Source: Gammaproteobacteria bacterium (GTDB lineage: Bacteria > Pseudomonadota > Gammaproteobacteria > Granulosicoccales > Granulosicoccaceae). Taken from it: 64,000 nucleotides of DNA. Where the stretch lies: NCBI GenBank assembly GCA_002746645.1, contig PDPU01000030.1, positions 19,872 to 83,871 of the forward strand. Reading direction: 5' to 3'. The position numbers and the translations under genes are program-made. Below are positions 34,144 through 44,259 of this stretch, piece after piece. The notes below the pieces were generated by a model. It was not told where the DNA came from, did not search any database, and saw only the letters and a program-made list of their open reading frames with translations. Each line of letters opens with the position of its first letter. The first letter of the stretch is position 1.

Positions 34144-34986
34144 GTGTCCACCACGACCTTCATCGCCATTCTTGCCGCCGTCATCTACGGCGTCGCCAGC
34201 CTGCGCATCGTGCAGACGCTGCATCTCGCGGGTGAAAGCACCTACGAAGACGAACGCGACGAAGCCCTGCTCGAACGTCGCCATCAGACCATGGGTGTGG
34301 CCACACTGGCGCTGCTCCTGCACGGCTGGGTGGTATTCCGGGCGCTCGGGCTGCCCGCGCATCTGCATCTGCCCTTCTTCACCTCGCTCAATGCAGTGTC
34401 GATGGCGGTGGTACTGCTCCACATCGCGATCTGTCTGCGCCAGCCAGCAACCTACCTCGGCATTGCCATCTACCCGCTTGCGTCCTTCTCGCTCATTGCC
34501 TGGCTCCTGTTCGGCGACGACACGAGCCTTGAGCCCGCAGGCCAGCACATCGAAGTGCACGTGTTTCTCTCGCTGCTGTCCTACGCCATGCTGACGCTCG
34601 CGGCGCTGCAGTCGGGGCTCGTCGCCATCCAGCGGCATCTTCTCAAGGACCATCAGGCCGGTGGTCTGGTACGCGCCCTGCCGGCGCTCGACCGTACCGA
34701 GGAACTGCTGTTCACGCTGCTCACGGTGGGGTTCGTGCTGCTGACCTTCGCGCTCGGCACGGGTTTTCTGATTCTCGACAACATGTTCGCGCAACATGTC
34801 GTCCACAAGACCTTTCTCTCGTCGGCAGCCTGGCTGATCTTCGGCATCATCCTGCTTGGCCGCTGGCGTTTCGGCTGGCGCGGCAACCGGGCGCTGATAT
34901 TCATATTCGCGGGTTCTGCCGTGCTGGTTCTCGCCTTCTTCGGCAGCAAGTTCGTGTTCGAAATCCTGCTCGATCGCGGTGGTTGA
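34144..34986 (+). CDS. CcsA-like cytochrome c assembly / YpjD family inner-membrane protein
   Basis: A 280-residue membrane protein with about eight hydrophobic segments and the CcsA/YpjD pattern (HVFLSLLSYAMLTLAALQSGLVAIQRHLLKDH near residue 140, and a C-terminal HKTFLSSAAWLIFG). The family is annotated as cytochrome c biogenesis, but the YpjD-type members near ffh and the CorB gene have no confirmed role. It starts at a GTG at 34144, because the gene reads well from this codon. Ordering ffh, this gene and the CBS-DUF21 gene is the common gammaproteobacterial arrangement. Confidence 0.85.
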   Translation: MSTTTFIAILAAVIYGVASLRIVQTLHLAGESTYEDERDEALLERRHQTMGVATLALLLHGWVVFRALGLPAHLHLPFFTSLNAVSMAVVLLHIAICLRQPATYLGIAIYPLASFSLIAWLLFGDDTSLEPAGQHIEVHVFLSLLSYAMLTLAALQSGLVAIQRHLLKDHQAGGLVRALPALDRTEELLFTLLTVGFVLLTFALGTGFLILDNMFAQHVVHKTFLSSAAWLIFGIILLGRWRFGWRGNRALIFIFAGSAVLVLAFFGSKFVFEILLDRGG

Positions 34987-35060
34987 TCGCGCTCGGCGAT
35001 ACACCGCCGCGCTCACGAAACACGCCATGTCGCAATGATCATCATCGGACTACCTTCGGT

Positions 35061-35092
35061 GTGACATGCAGCCGCGTTTCGGCTGTTATGAT
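35061..35092 (+). promoter_or_regulatory. Possible promoter for the CorB-like gene
   Basis: A TATGAT hexamer at 35087-35092 with a TGACAT-like element 19 bases upstream (35062-35067). The distance is longer than ideal, so this is weak. It lies 45 bp before the TTG start codon at 35137, in the 150-bp gap after the CcsA-like gene. Confidence 0.3.
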
Positions 35093-35136
35093 GGAAGCAC
35101 ACTCCACACACTGACCCAATCGAGGTTTCGCCGCTC

Positions 35137-36405
35137 TTGTCCGGTATACCCATCGGCGCACTGTTCGTCGCCCTGCTGGTCCTGATACTCGCTTCAGGTT
35201 TCTTCTCGGGTTCGGAGACGGCGCTGATGTCGCTGAACCGCTACCGTCTCCGCCACCAGGCGCGTGAGGGCGAGGGGCGGGCAATTCGTACCCTGAAGCT
35301 GCTCGACAACCCGGACAGGCTCATCAGCCTGATCCTGCTCGGCAACAATTTCGTCAACATTCTCGCCTCGTCGATCGCCACGGTAATTGCACTGCGGCTC
35401 ATGGGAGAAGCGGGCATCGCAGTGGCCACGGCCCTGCTGACCTTCGTGGTGCTGGTGTTTGCCGAGGTCACGCCGAAGACGCTGGCCACGCGCCGCACCG
35501 AAGAGTTCGCGCATTTCGCTTCGGCCGTGTACACGCCGCTGATGGTGGCCGCTTCCCCGCTCGTCGGCGGGGTGAACTGGTTCAGCAGCCAGCTGCTGAA
35601 ACTCCTGAAGGCCACACCGCCGAGCGCCGAAGACGAACACCTGTCGAGCGACGAACTGCGCACGGTGGTGAATGAAACCGCAGGGCTCATCCCGGCACGC
35701 CATCGCGAAATGCTCGTGAACATTCTCGATCTCGGCACGGTGTCGGTGAACGACATCATGGTGCCCAGGAACGAGATTCTCGGCATCAATCTCGACGACG
35801 ACTGGGATGACATCCTCAGGCAGATCAGCGAAAGCCAGCACAACCGCCTGCCGGTCTACCGCGACGACATCGACAGCGTCATCGGCTTCATCTATCTCAG
35901 AAGGATGCTCAACGTCCTGCGCTCGGGCAAGTTCACGCGCGAGTATCTCGAATCGCACGTGCGCGAGACCTACTTCATTCCCGAAGGCACCACACTTACG
36001 GTGCAACTCCTGAACTTCCAGCGCGAACGTCGCCGTGTCGGGCTCGTGGTTGACGAGTACGGCGACATCCAGGGCATGCTGACGCTCGAAGACATCCTCG
36101 AAGAGATCGTCGGCGAGTTCGACAACGAACCGGGCGTGATGCCGCGCGAGCTGCGCCGCCAACCCGACGGCAGCTATCTCGTCCAGGGCACGACCCAACT
36201 CCGGAACGTCAGCAAGACATTCGACTGGAACCTCGGCGCCGACGGCCCGAAGACCGTCAACGGGCTCGTGCTCGAACACTTCGAGAACTTTCCCGACCAG
36301 GGCGCCGTGTTCGAATTCGAAGGTCATCCCATTACCGTCATCAAGGTCGAAGGCAATCGCGTCGTGGATGTGCGCATCGACCCGAAAACCGGCGACGACG
36401 ACTGA
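35137..36405 (+). CDS. HlyC/CorC family protein (CorB-type, DUF21-CBS-CorC)
   Basis: A 422-residue membrane protein. Residues 1-190 are a DUF21 transmembrane domain (GSETALMSLNRYRLRHQA; VFAEVTPKTLATRR), followed by two CBS motifs (VNDIMVPRNEILGIN; ERRRVGLVVDEYGDIQGMLTLEDILEEIVG) and the C-terminal CorC/HlyC domain. Members act in Mg or other cation efflux, or as associated transporters. The gene begins at a TTG; the GAGGTTT stretch upstream is a possible ribosome site. Downstream radA follows in the same direction. Confidence 0.9.
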   Translation: MSGIPIGALFVALLVLILASGFFSGSETALMSLNRYRLRHQAREGEGRAIRTLKLLDNPDRLISLILLGNNFVNILASSIATVIALRLMGEAGIAVATALLTFVVLVFAEVTPKTLATRRTEEFAHFASAVYTPLMVAASPLVGGVNWFSSQLLKLLKATPPSAEDEHLSSDELRTVVNETAGLIPARHREMLVNILDLGTVSVNDIMVPRNEILGINLDDDWDDILRQISESQHNRLPVYRDDIDSVIGFIYLRRMLNVLRSGKFTREYLESHVRETYFIPEGTTLTVQLLNFQRERRRVGLVVDEYGDIQGMLTLEDILEEIVGEFDNEPGVMPRELRRQPDGSYLVQGTTQLRNVSKTFDWNLGADGPKTVNGLVLEHFENFPDQGAVFEFEGHPITVIKVEGNRVVDVRIDPKTGDDD

Positions 36406-36434
36406 CATCGCGGGCGAGTCGCACCACTCATTGC

Positions 36435-37817
36435 ATGGCAAGGACCCGCAACATCTACATCTGCACCGCCTGCGGTGCGCAGTCCACGAAATGGACGGGC
36501 CAGTGCACCGACTGCGGTGAATGGAACACCCTCGAGGAAACCGTTGCGGCAGCGCCCGTCCCGAGTGCCGGCAAGCCCGGCGCCGGCCATCGGCCGGGTG
36601 GGTATGCAGGGGCAAGCGGCATCACCAGTTCGGCCGATGTCAGTCTGGTCGAAGAAGCGCGAGTACACACCGGTCTTTCGGAACTCGATCGCGTGCTGGG
36701 CGGCGGCCTCGTCAGAGGGTCGGTGACGCTCCTCGGCGGCGACCCCGGCATCGGCAAGTCGACACTGCTCGTGCAGTCGCTCGCGCACCTCGGGCAGCAG
36801 CATCGTGTGCTCTACATCACCGGTGAGGAATCGCTCTCGCAGGTGGCGCAGCGCGCGCGCCGGCTCGAACTTCCCGAGCAAGGACTCCGGCTCCTTGCCG
36901 AAACCTCGGTCGAGGCCATCGTGGCGCATGCGGCCAGCGAGAAGCCCGAAGTCATGGTCATCGATTCGATCCAGACCATCTTCACCGAAGCCCTGAGTTC
37001 CGCGCCCGGGTCGGTCGCCCAGGTGCGCGAGAGCGCGGCACGACTCGTACGCTACGCCAAGCAACAGGGTGTATCCATTTTCCTCGTCGGTCACGTGACC
37101 AAGGAAGGGGCACTTGCCGGCCCGCGTGTGCTCGAGCACATGGTAGACACGGTGCTCTACTTCGAAGGCGATCCGGGGAGCCGCTTCCGCGTGATCCGCG
37201 CGGTCAAGAACCGCTTCGGCGCGGTCAACGAACTCGGCGTCTTCGCCATGGATGACAAGGGGCTCAAGGCCGTCAGGAACCCCTCGGCCATCTTTCTCTC
37301 GCGCCACCCCGAGCCGGTCAGCGGCAGCGTGATCATGGTGACACGCGAGGGCACCCGTCCACTGCTCGTCGAAGCGCAGGCACTCGTCGACGACAGCACC
37401 CACGGCAACCCACGACGTCTGGCGCTCGGACTCGAACAGAACCGTCTCGCGATGCTGCTGGCCGTCATGCACCGCCACGCCGGCATCGCCATGTTCGACC
37501 AGGACGTGTACATCAACGTCGTCGGTGGCGTGCGCATCTCGGAAACCGCGGCCGATCTGCCGATCCTGCTCGCCTCGCTGTCCTCCTTTCGTGCGCGCCC
37601 CCTGCCGACCGATCTCGTGGTGTTCGGTGAAGTCGGACTCGCAGGCGAAGTGCGCCCCGTGGCCAACGGCGAGGAGCGCCTGTCGGAAGCGGCCAAGCAC
37701 GGCTTCCGACAAGCCATCGTACCGCGCGCCAACGCGCCGCGAAAACCCCTCGACGGCATGAGTGTATTCGCCATCGACCGCCTGCACGAAGCCATCGAAC
37801 AGCTCGCTTCGATGTAA
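36435..37817 (+). CDS. radA: DNA repair protein RadA/Sms
   Basis: A 460-residue protein with the N-terminal zinc finger [21 protein letters not shown], a RecA-like ATPase with Walker [15 protein letters not shown], the RadA-specific KNRFG motif ([14 protein letters not shown]), and a C-terminal Lon-protease-like domain ([19 protein letters not shown]). RadA helps branch migration of recombination intermediates. It lies 30 bp downstream of the CorB-like gene. The length and motif order are normal. Confidence 0.95.
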   Translation: MARTRNIYICTACGAQSTKWTGQCTDCGEWNTLEETVAAAPVPSAGKPGAGHRPGGYAGASGITSSADVSLVEEARVHTGLSELDRVLGGGLVRGSVTLLGGDPGIGKSTLLVQSLAHLGQQHRVLYITGEESLSQVAQRARRLELPEQGLRLLAETSVEAIVAHAASEKPEVMVIDSIQTIFTEALSSAPGSVAQVRESAARLVRYAKQQGVSIFLVGHVTKEGALAGPRVLEHMVDTVLYFEGDPGSRFRVIRAVKNRFGAVNELGVFAMDDKGLKAVRNPSAIFLSRHPEPVSGSVIMVTREGTRPLLVEAQALVDDSTHGNPRRLALGLEQNRLAMLLAVMHRHAGIAMFDQDVYINVVGGVRISETAADLPILLASLSSFRARPLPTDLVVFGEVGLAGEVRPVANGEERLSEAAKHGFRQAIVPRANAPRKPLDGMSVFAIDRLHEAIEQLASM

Positions 37818-37857
37818 ACTGCAGCCTTCCCAGCCCGGAATCCCGTCTTCTTTCCTC

Positions 37858-38196
37858 GTGAGCACCCGTCAACGCAAGATCCCCAGATCCACACGCTTCG
37901 AAGATGCACTCGCGGAACTCGAGGAAATCGTGCGCCAGCTCGAGTCGGGTGAGGAATCGCTCGAAACCTCGCTGGCCAGGTTCGAACGCGGCGTGAGTCT
38001 CTCGCGCTTCTGTCAGGAAAGCCTGGCCGAAGCCGAACAGAAGGTACAGGTGCTGCTCGAGGAAAACGGCGAGGAACGGCTCGCGAATATCAACGCCAAT
38101 GGTACGGCCCGGAATGCCAGTGCCGAAAAAACGGCCCGCGGAGTGTCGGACAGGACTCCCGAGACCGACAACAGCGAAGACGGCGACAACTTCTGA
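37858..38196 (+). CDS. xseB: Exodeoxyribonuclease VII small subunit
   Basis: A 112-residue protein. The core [56 protein letters not shown] is the full XseB helical hairpin; about 40 extra, low-complexity acidic residues follow. XseB partners the large subunit XseA, which is not in the window. A GTG at 37858 is the best start. The stop overlaps the ispA start by one base (TGATG), and the dxs gene follows, the standard xseB-ispA-dxs order of gammaproteobacteria. Confidence 0.92.
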   Translation: MSTRQRKIPRSTRFEDALAELEEIVRQLESGEESLETSLARFERGVSLSRFCQESLAEAEQKVQVLLEENGEERLANINANGTARNASAEKTARGVSDRTPETDNSEDGDNF

Positions 38197-39113
38197 TGCA
38201 ACTGCCTGCCTGCGCGTTCGACGCCGATTTCGATCAGTTGCTCGAGACCTACCGGCGACGTGTCGATACAACCATGCCAGCCTTCCTGCCGCCCGTCACC
38301 GGAGCGCGAACGTCGCTGCCCGAAGCCATGCACTACGCGCTCACCAACGGCGGCAAGCGCGTTCGCCCCATTCTCGCCTATGCCACCGGCAGCGCTCTCG
38401 GCATCTGCATCGATCGCATCGATCGCATCGCCTGTGCGCTCGAGATGGTGCATGCCTACTCGCTGGTGCACGATGATCTTCCGGCCATGGACGACGACGA
38501 TCTCCGGCGCGGCAAACCCACCGTGCACCGTGCCTTCGACGAAGCCACAGCCATTCTCGCGGGCGATGCCCTGCAGGCACTGGCCTTCACGGTACTGACC
38601 GACAACGATGACTCGGCCACGAGCAATGACGCCCGCATCGCAATGCTGAAGCTGCTTGGCGAAGCAAGTGGCGCCAGCGGCATGGCACTCGGTCAGGCCA
38701 TCGACCTCGAAGCGGTTGGCCGCGAACTCGACATCGACGAACTCGAGAACATGCACCGGCACAAGACCGGCGCGCTCATCAAGGCCAGTGTACTGATGCC
38801 GGCCTGCATGCTCGGCGCCTTGCCGGAAGATCTGCATGAGCGCCTTGCCGGCTATGCCGACGCGGTGGGCCTTGCCTTCCAGATCGTCGACGACATTCTC
38901 GACGTGGTGGGCGACACCGAAACCCTCGGCAAGACCCGCGGTGCCGATGAAGCGCGCGGCAAACCCACCTACCCTGCGCTACTGGGCCTCGACGGCGCAC
39001 GCGCCCATGCCGAGGCCACGCATCAGCGAGCGATCGAACAGCTCGCGGGGCTCGGTGACGACTTCGAACCGCTCAGACAGCTGTCGAGCTACGTCGTCGA
39101 ACGCAGCCACTGA
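38196..39113 (+). CDS. ispA: Farnesyl diphosphate synthase
   Basis: A 305-residue polyprenyl synthetase. The first aspartate-rich motif is DDLPAMDDDDLRRGKPT and the second is DDILDVVGD; the KRVRP segment near residue 50 and the KTGALIKASV region are in place. It makes farnesyl diphosphate from IPP and DMAPP for quinone and undecaprenyl lipid synthesis. It overlaps xseB by one base and precedes dxs. The length is normal for IspA. Confidence 0.93.
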   Translation: MQLPACAFDADFDQLLETYRRRVDTTMPAFLPPVTGARTSLPEAMHYALTNGGKRVRPILAYATGSALGICIDRIDRIACALEMVHAYSLVHDDLPAMDDDDLRRGKPTVHRAFDEATAILAGDALQALAFTVLTDNDDSATSNDARIAMLKLLGEASGASGMALGQAIDLEAVGRELDIDELENMHRHKTGALIKASVLMPACMLGALPEDLHERLAGYADAVGLAFQIVDDILDVVGDTETLGKTRGADEARGKPTYPALLGLDGARAHAEATHQRAIEQLAGLGDDFEPLRQLSSYVVERSH

Positions 39114-39251
39114 GTGACATCGTCAAGCGCCACTTGTACATGACCTTCGACGACGGCATTGACGCTGGCCAGACCCTGTTGCCGGGCGAGAGCTCGGAAA
39201 ACACTCGGCCACTTCGTGCAGTGCATGCATCACGACACAGCTGCCCGTGAC

Positions 39252-39280
39252 TTGTCAGAAAGTCCACGGACGTTGATAAT
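39252..39280 (+). promoter_or_regulatory. Sigma-70-like promoter upstream of dxs
   Basis: TTGTCA at 39252-39257 and GATAAT at 39275-39280, separated by exactly 17 bp. The pair lies 27 bp before the dxs ATG at 39307, in the 193-bp gap after ispA, so dxs probably has its own promoter in addition to read-through. Confidence 0.65.
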
Positions 39281-39306
39281 CGAGTGTCGCAACGAAACAG
39301 ATCGTC

Positions 39307-41295
39307 ATGAGCAAGAAGGAGCTGTATCCGCTGCTGCATCAGGTAGAGCTGCCCGCAGACCTCCGTCAACTCGGGCAGGACCGTCTGCCGGCGTTTGCGG
39401 ATGAACTCAGGCAGTACATCATCGATTCGGTATCGCGCACCGGAGGGCACCTCGGCGCGAGCCTCGGTACCGTCGAGCTGACGGTAGCGCTGCACTATGT
39501 CTTCAACACACCGGACGACAAGCTCGTCTGGGACGTCGGCCACCAGACCTACGGCCACAAGATCCTGACCGGGCGCAGAGATCGCATGGACAGCATGCGC
39601 ATGCGCGGCGGTCTCGCCGGCTTCCCGAACCGCGAGGAAAGCGAATACGACACCTTCGGCGTCGGGCATTCGAGCACTTCCATCAGCGCAGCCCTCGGCA
39701 TGGCACTGGCCGCGCAGACCCGGCGCGGCAAGGCCTCGGGCACGGAAGCCGCCACCGCAGGTCGTGCCGACGCCGTCGCTCACGACGAGTCCTTCCGGCA
39801 GCCCGCCCACGACGAAGACGATCAGGACTGCGAGCACGAGCAGAAGTTCGTGGCCATCATCGGCGATGGCGCACTCACGGCAGGCCTGGCCTACGAGGCC
39901 CTGAACCATGCCGGTGGCGCACGCGCCGACATGCTGGTGATCCTGAACGACAACGACATGTCGATTTCACCGAATGTCGGCGCCATGAACAAGTATCTCG
40001 CGCGCGTGCTCACGGGCCGTTTCATGACCGGTGCACGTGAAGGCAGCAAGCGCGTACTGAGCCACGTGCCTTCGGTGCTCGAACTCGCGCGTCGTACCGA
40101 AGAGCACGTCAAGGGCATGGTGGTGCCGAGCACGCTGTTCGAAGCGCTCGGTTTCCGCTACTACGGCCCCGTTGACGGCCACGACGTCGATTCCCTCGTC
40201 AATGTGCTCGCCAACATCAGGAAGATGCGTGGCCCGCTGTTCCTGCACGTGGTCACGAGAAAGGGCCACGGCTACAGCTTCGCCGAGAACGATCCCCTGG
40301 CTCTGCACGCCGTCACACCCTTCGACCCGAAGACCGGCAAGGCCCTGAAATCCGGTGGCTCCAACAGCAAGACCTACACCCAGGTGTTCGGCGAGTGGCT
40401 CTGCGACATGGCGCGTATCGACCCGACCCTCGTCGGCATCACGCCTGCCATGCGCGAAGGTTCGGGCCTCGTCGAATTCGAGCGCGAGTTTCCCGAGCGC
40501 TATCACGACGTCGGCATTGCCGAACAGCATGCGGTCACGCTCGCTGCCGGCATGGCTACCGGCGGGCTGCATCCCGTGGTCGCCATCTATTCGACCTTCC
40601 TGCAGCGCGGCTACGATCAGCTCGTGCACGATGTGGCGCTGCAGAACCTGCCCGTGCTCTTCGCCATCGATCGGGCCGGGCTTGTTGGCCCCGATGGCCC
40701 CACGCATGCCGGCAGCTTCGACTATTCCTTCATGCGCTGCCTGCCGAACATGATCATCATGGCACCGGCCGACGAAAACGAATGCCGCCAGATGCTCTAC
40801 ACCGGCATGCAGATCGATGGCCCCACCGCCGTTCGCTACCCGCGTGGCAAGGGCCCGGGCGTGCATGTCGAAGCAGCCATGACGGCCTTGCCGATCGGCA
40901 AGGCAGAAACGCGCCTCGAAGGCAAGCGTGTCGCTCTTCTCGCCTTCGGCACCATGGTGGCGCCGGCCGAAACCATCGGCCGCGAGAACGGCTACACCGT
41001 CGTGAACATGCGCTTCGTCAAACCCATCGATACCGCCCTCATCGACGAGCTTGTCGCCGGGCACGAGCTTCTGATCACGCTCGAGGAAAACGCGATTCCG
41101 GGCGGCGCCGGTACCGCCGTGATCGAGCACCTTGCCAGCGTCAACAATACAACGCCGGTACGCATCATCGGTCTGCCCGATCGCTACGTCGAGCACGGCA
41201 GCCGCGAAGAACTCCTGGCCGATTGCGGACTCGACGAGGCGGGGCTGCGCGCGCAGATCGCGAGCCTGGTCGACGACGAAATCAACGCTGCCTGA
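39307..41295 (+). CDS. dxs: 1-deoxy-D-xylulose-5-phosphate synthase
   Basis: A 662-residue transketolase-like enzyme. The thiamine diphosphate site is [20 protein letters not shown], with [17 protein letters not shown] before it; the C-terminal transketolase segments ([37 protein letters not shown]) are intact. It makes DXP from pyruvate and glyceraldehyde 3-phosphate. An insertion of about 37 residues (143-179, 39733-39843), rich in Ala, Asp, Glu and His, interrupts the loop between the GMALA and IGDGA segments, where E. coli DXS has only a short loop. The gene follows ispA and has a plausible promoter of its own. Confidence 0.95.
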   Translation: MSKKELYPLLHQVELPADLRQLGQDRLPAFADELRQYIIDSVSRTGGHLGASLGTVELTVALHYVFNTPDDKLVWDVGHQTYGHKILTGRRDRMDSMRMRGGLAGFPNREESEYDTFGVGHSSTSISAALGMALAAQTRRGKASGTEAATAGRADAVAHDESFRQPAHDEDDQDCEHEQKFVAIIGDGALTAGLAYEALNHAGGARADMLVILNDNDMSISPNVGAMNKYLARVLTGRFMTGAREGSKRVLSHVPSVLELARRTEEHVKGMVVPSTLFEALGFRYYGPVDGHDVDSLVNVLANIRKMRGPLFLHVVTRKGHGYSFAENDPLALHAVTPFDPKTGKALKSGGSNSKTYTQVFGEWLCDMARIDPTLVGITPAMREGSGLVEFEREFPERYHDVGIAEQHAVTLAAGMATGGLHPVVAIYSTFLQRGYDQLVHDVALQNLPVLFAIDRAGLVGPDGPTHAGSFDYSFMRCLPNMIIMAPADENECRQMLYTGMQIDGPTAVRYPRGKGPGVHVEAAMTALPIGKAETRLEGKRVALLAFGTMVAPAETIGRENGYTVVNMRFVKPIDTALIDELVAGHELLITLEENAIPGGAGTAVIEHLASVNNTTPVRIIGLPDRYVEHGSREELLADCGLDEAGLRAQIASLVDDEINAA

Positions 41296-41315
41296 GCACG
41301 CCGCCGCGGTTTTCG

Positions 41316-42227
41316 TCAGACGCAGACCGATGCCGCGCGCTCTGCTGCGGTGCGATCATCCGCTGCAGAGCGCTTCGATTCGGCGCGGTCCGAGGCAGGG
41401 CTGTCCACCACAGCACGATCCGATCCGGGGCGGTCCGATCCGGCGCGGGCGCGATCCGGCGCTGCCGACAGCTCGAACCAGTCACTGGCATGGTGCTGTG
41501 ACAGCACCGCAATACGCTCCTGCCGCTCGCGCACCGTGGCGCAGATGGTTTCGCGGGCAACCTCACCGGTGTTGTTCTTCTCGGACAGATGCCCGAGGAG
41601 AATGTGATACAGATGGGCATGATCGAGTTCGGCGAGCAGTTCCGCTGCCTGCACGTTGCCGAGATGGCCGTAACTCGAGCGGATACGTGCCTGCAGCGAG
41701 GGCGGGTATGGGCCCGTCCTGAGCATGTGTTCGTCGTAGTTGCACTCGACGACGAGCCCGTTGATGCCGGCGAGCTTGGCCTTCACGTGCGGCGTGGTCA
41801 TACCGAGATCGGTCACCGTGGCGAAACGGGTGCCGCCCGACTCGAACACGAACTGACAGGATTCAGCAGCATCATGCGGGGTCGGAAACGGGTCGACGAT
41901 GATGTCGCCGATGGTGAAGGGCTCGTGTGCATGAAAGAGTTCGACGCGGGCAAAGCGATTGTCACGCGATTGCCGCCAGGTGCCGTGTGTGCAGTACACC
42001 GGCAGATCGAAGCGGCGCGAGAGTGGCCCCGCGCCCTTGACGTGATCGCCGTGCTCGTGCGAGACGAGCACCCCGTCGATACCGGTGGGCGAGACACCGA
42101 GCCCGGCCATGCGAGCCACCAGTTCCTTCATCGTGAAACCGCAGTCCACGAGAAGCGTGGTCTCGCGCGACTTCAGCAGGATGGCATTGCCCGAACTGCC
42201 ACTGCCGAGTGCCGCAACGGCCAGCAT
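41316..42227 (-). CDS. MBL-fold metallo-hydrolase (YycJ-like)
   Basis: A 303-residue protein of the beta-lactamase fold. The metal-binding motif VLVSHEHGDHVKGAG is near residue 60, and GSGSSGNAILLKSRETTLLVDCGF opens the domain. YycJ-like enzymes are putative exonucleases or phosphodiesterases. The last 45 residues are an Asp/Arg/Ala/Ser-rich low-complexity tail. The start overlaps the bamC stop by one base (TGATG), so it is translated with bamC and dapA on the minus strand. Confidence 0.88.
   Translation of the reverse strand: MLAVAALGSGSSGNAILLKSRETTLLVDCGFTMKELVARMAGLGVSPTGIDGVLVSHEHGDHVKGAGPLSRRFDLPVYCTHGTWRQSRDNRFARVELFHAHEPFTIGDIIVDPFPTPHDAAESCQFVFESGGTRFATVTDLGMTTPHVKAKLAGINGLVVECNYDEHMLRTGPYPPSLQARIRSSYGHLGNVQAAELLAELDHAHLYHILLGHLSEKNNTGEVARETICATVRERQERIAVLSQHHASDWFELSAAPDRARAGSDRPGSDRAVVDSPASDRAESKRSAADDRTAAERAASVCV
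41340..41465. repeat. Low-complexity repeat encoding the tail of the MBL protein
   Basis: An imperfect array of GCGGTCCGA-like and CGATCCG-like units (for example GATCCGATCC and GGTCCGATCCGGCGC). It encodes the DR/AS/SD-rich C-terminal tail of the hydrolase. The core enzyme ends before it. Confidence 0.5.
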
Positions 42228-43219
42228 CAGGCGAGTTGCGCCTGGAGTTCGTCGAGGAGTTCATCCCGGCGCGCGGCAGGCATCGGTTCGCCTTCGGCGT
42301 CGAGGACACGTGCCCGCACGGCACTGACATGTTCCGCCGCGAGCGCAAGGATCACATCACGTTCACCATCGTTGAAGCGGATACGGCCGATGCCGTCGTC
42401 TTCGCTGACGATTTCGTAGCCGAGAGCCACGAGCGCCGCGCGGCTGTCGCGATAGGCAGGCACGAAGCCACGATGGATCAGAAGTTCACTGCCGGCATTG
42501 GTGCTGAGCACCTCGGCATCCTCGAACAACGCCTCGGCGGCCGACGACGAGAGAATGCCACTCGCCTCCTGTTCGCTGGCGCCGAAGAAGACAAGCAGAT
42601 CGGCCAGCAGGGTGCTGGTGTTCTCCGGTGCATGTGCCGCCCTGGGCCATTTCGGTGTGTCGCCGATCGTACGGGCCTGCTCGGCCGACGCGACCTGTAC
42701 GCGGGTGAACAGGCGCGAGCCGTCGTCACCGTCACGTTCGAGCCGAAACGCCAGACGTTGACGGGTTTCGCCACCGACGAGGGCACGCAGACCACCTTCA
42801 CCATCGAATTCCTGCCATTGCGAGGTGATGAGCCCGTTGACGGGTTCGGTGCTGGCAACTGCGATCCCTTCACGGCGCAGGTAGGCAAGGAGCAGCGGCC
42901 AGACCGTTTCGGGTGGCTGGTTCAGCACCAGCCAGGCCTGACCACCGTCGCGCTCGAAGCGCACCGAATCGAAACCGGGCAGCAGGGTATTGCGTGACAC
43001 CGCGCCGCGCCGGTTGCCCGGCAGCACGAACTGTTCGGCATCGCTGATGTCGGTGAGGCCCGGCGGCACCTGCAGGGCAACGGCCTCTTCCGATTTGTCG
43101 CTGTAGACACGATCGGGACCATAGGGGTTGCTGAGTCCGCTGCAGGCACCGAGCAACAGCGCCATGACGGGAACCACATAGCGGACCGCCATTGCGGCAG
43201 GTGTCGTCACCGAACTCAT
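42227..43219 (-). CDS. bamC: Outer membrane protein assembly factor BamC
   Basis: A 330-residue lipoprotein. The N-terminus has a hydrophobic stretch ending in the lipobox LLLGACSG, so the mature protein begins at Cys26. The NPYGPDRVYSDKSEEAVALQVPPGL segment and two BamC-type C-terminal domains (LVLNQPPETVWPLLLAYLRREG; ALVALGYEIVSEDDG) are recognisable. BamC belongs to the BAM complex. The start overlaps the dapA stop by ATGA. The gene's position between dapA and an MBL hydrolase is normal for gammaproteobacteria. Confidence 0.86.
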   Translation of the reverse strand: MSSVTTPAAMAVRYVVPVMALLLGACSGLSNPYGPDRVYSDKSEEAVALQVPPGLTDISDAEQFVLPGNRRGAVSRNTLLPGFDSVRFERDGGQAWLVLNQPPETVWPLLLAYLRREGIAVASTEPVNGLITSQWQEFDGEGGLRALVGGETRQRLAFRLERDGDDGSRLFTRVQVASAEQARTIGDTPKWPRAAHAPENTSTLLADLLVFFGASEQEASGILSSSAAEALFEDAEVLSTNAGSELLIHRGFVPAYRDSRAALVALGYEIVSEDDGIGRIRFNDGERDVILALAAEHVSAVRARVLDAEGEPMPAARRDELLDELQAQLA

Positions 43220-44136
43220 GCGATGGCCTCTTCGGCATTGGCGCCGGTCGTTGTCTGGGTGCCGGATACACCCGCCGTGCTCAGCGCGGCACGCACCGCA
43301 TCGTGGTATTCGTCGGCGAGTGGCGTCAGCGGCAGGCGAATACCCGGGCCGATGCGCCCCATCTCCGCCAGCGCCCATTTCACCGGAATCGGGTTGGATT
43401 CGAGAAAGAGCGCCTTGTGCAGCGGTGCGATGCGCGCCTCGATGGCCTCGGCCTCGGCACGATTGCCCGCCATGGCCGCCTTGCACATGAGATGCATCTC
43501 GCGCGGCACCACGTTGGCGGTGACCGAGATATCCCCGTGGCCACCGGCCAGCATGCTTTCCATCGCCGTGGCATCGTCGCCCGTGATGACGTGAAAGCCG
43601 TCGCGGCAACGCTCGAGCAGTTCCCGAATGCGCGACACCTCGCCCAGGGCTTCCTTGATGCCGACGATGTTGTCGATGTACGAGAGCCGCGCCGTGGTCT
43701 CGGGCGCCATGTCGAGCGCGGTACGGCCCGGCACGTTGTAGAGAATCTGGGGAATGGCCACGGCCCGGGCGACGGCTTCGAAGTGCCGGAACAGCCCTTC
43801 CTGGCTGGGCTTGTTGTAGTAGGGTGTCACCAGCAGGCAGGCATCGGCACCATCGTCCCTGGCCTTTTCGGTGAGTGCGATGGCTTCGGAAGTGGCATTG
43901 GCACCGGTGCCGGCAATCACCGGAACGCGCCCGGCGGCGTGCTCGACCACGAATCGAATGACCGTGGCGTGCTCCGGCACGCTGAGCGTCGAGGATTCGC
44001 CGCTGGTACCCACTGCCACGATGGCATCGGTACCCGCCTCGACGTGGAATTCGATCAATGACGCGAGGGCATCGAAGTCGATGGCGCCATCGTCGCTCAT
44101 GGGGGTGACCAGGGCCACCATGCTGCCCTTGAACAT
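43216..44136 (-). CDS. dapA: 4-hydroxy-tetrahydrodipicolinate synthase
   Basis: A 306-residue TIM-barrel aldolase. The Schiff-base lysine lies in GIKEALGEVSR, the substrate threonines in AVGTSGESSTL, and the tyrosine in YNVPGRTALDMA. It condenses pyruvate with aspartate semialdehyde in lysine and peptidoglycan precursor synthesis. The ATG at 44136 was chosen over a GTG five codons upstream because GAGG precedes it at proper distance. Operon with bamC and the MBL hydrolase. Confidence 0.95.
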   Translation of the reverse strand: MFKGSMVALVTPMSDDGAIDFDALASLIEFHVEAGTDAIVAVGTSGESSTLSVPEHATVIRFVVEHAAGRVPVIAGTGANATSEAIALTEKARDDGADACLLVTPYYNKPSQEGLFRHFEAVARAVAIPQILYNVPGRTALDMAPETTARLSYIDNIVGIKEALGEVSRIRELLERCRDGFHVITGDDATAMESMLAGGHGDISVTANVVPREMHLMCKAAMAGNRAEAEAIEARIAPLHKALFLESNPIPVKWALAEMGRIGPGIRLPLTPLADEYHDAVRAALSTAGVSGTQTTTGANAEEAIA

Positions 44137-44259
44137 GCTTGAATACCTCACGGGAATACTCTGCCTATTCTAGCAGCCACCAGCAGTTTGCCAGTGCGGC
44201 AAGGCCGGCTGGCAGCACACGCAACTCGACCGATCACCACAAACCGGACACCGTTCACC

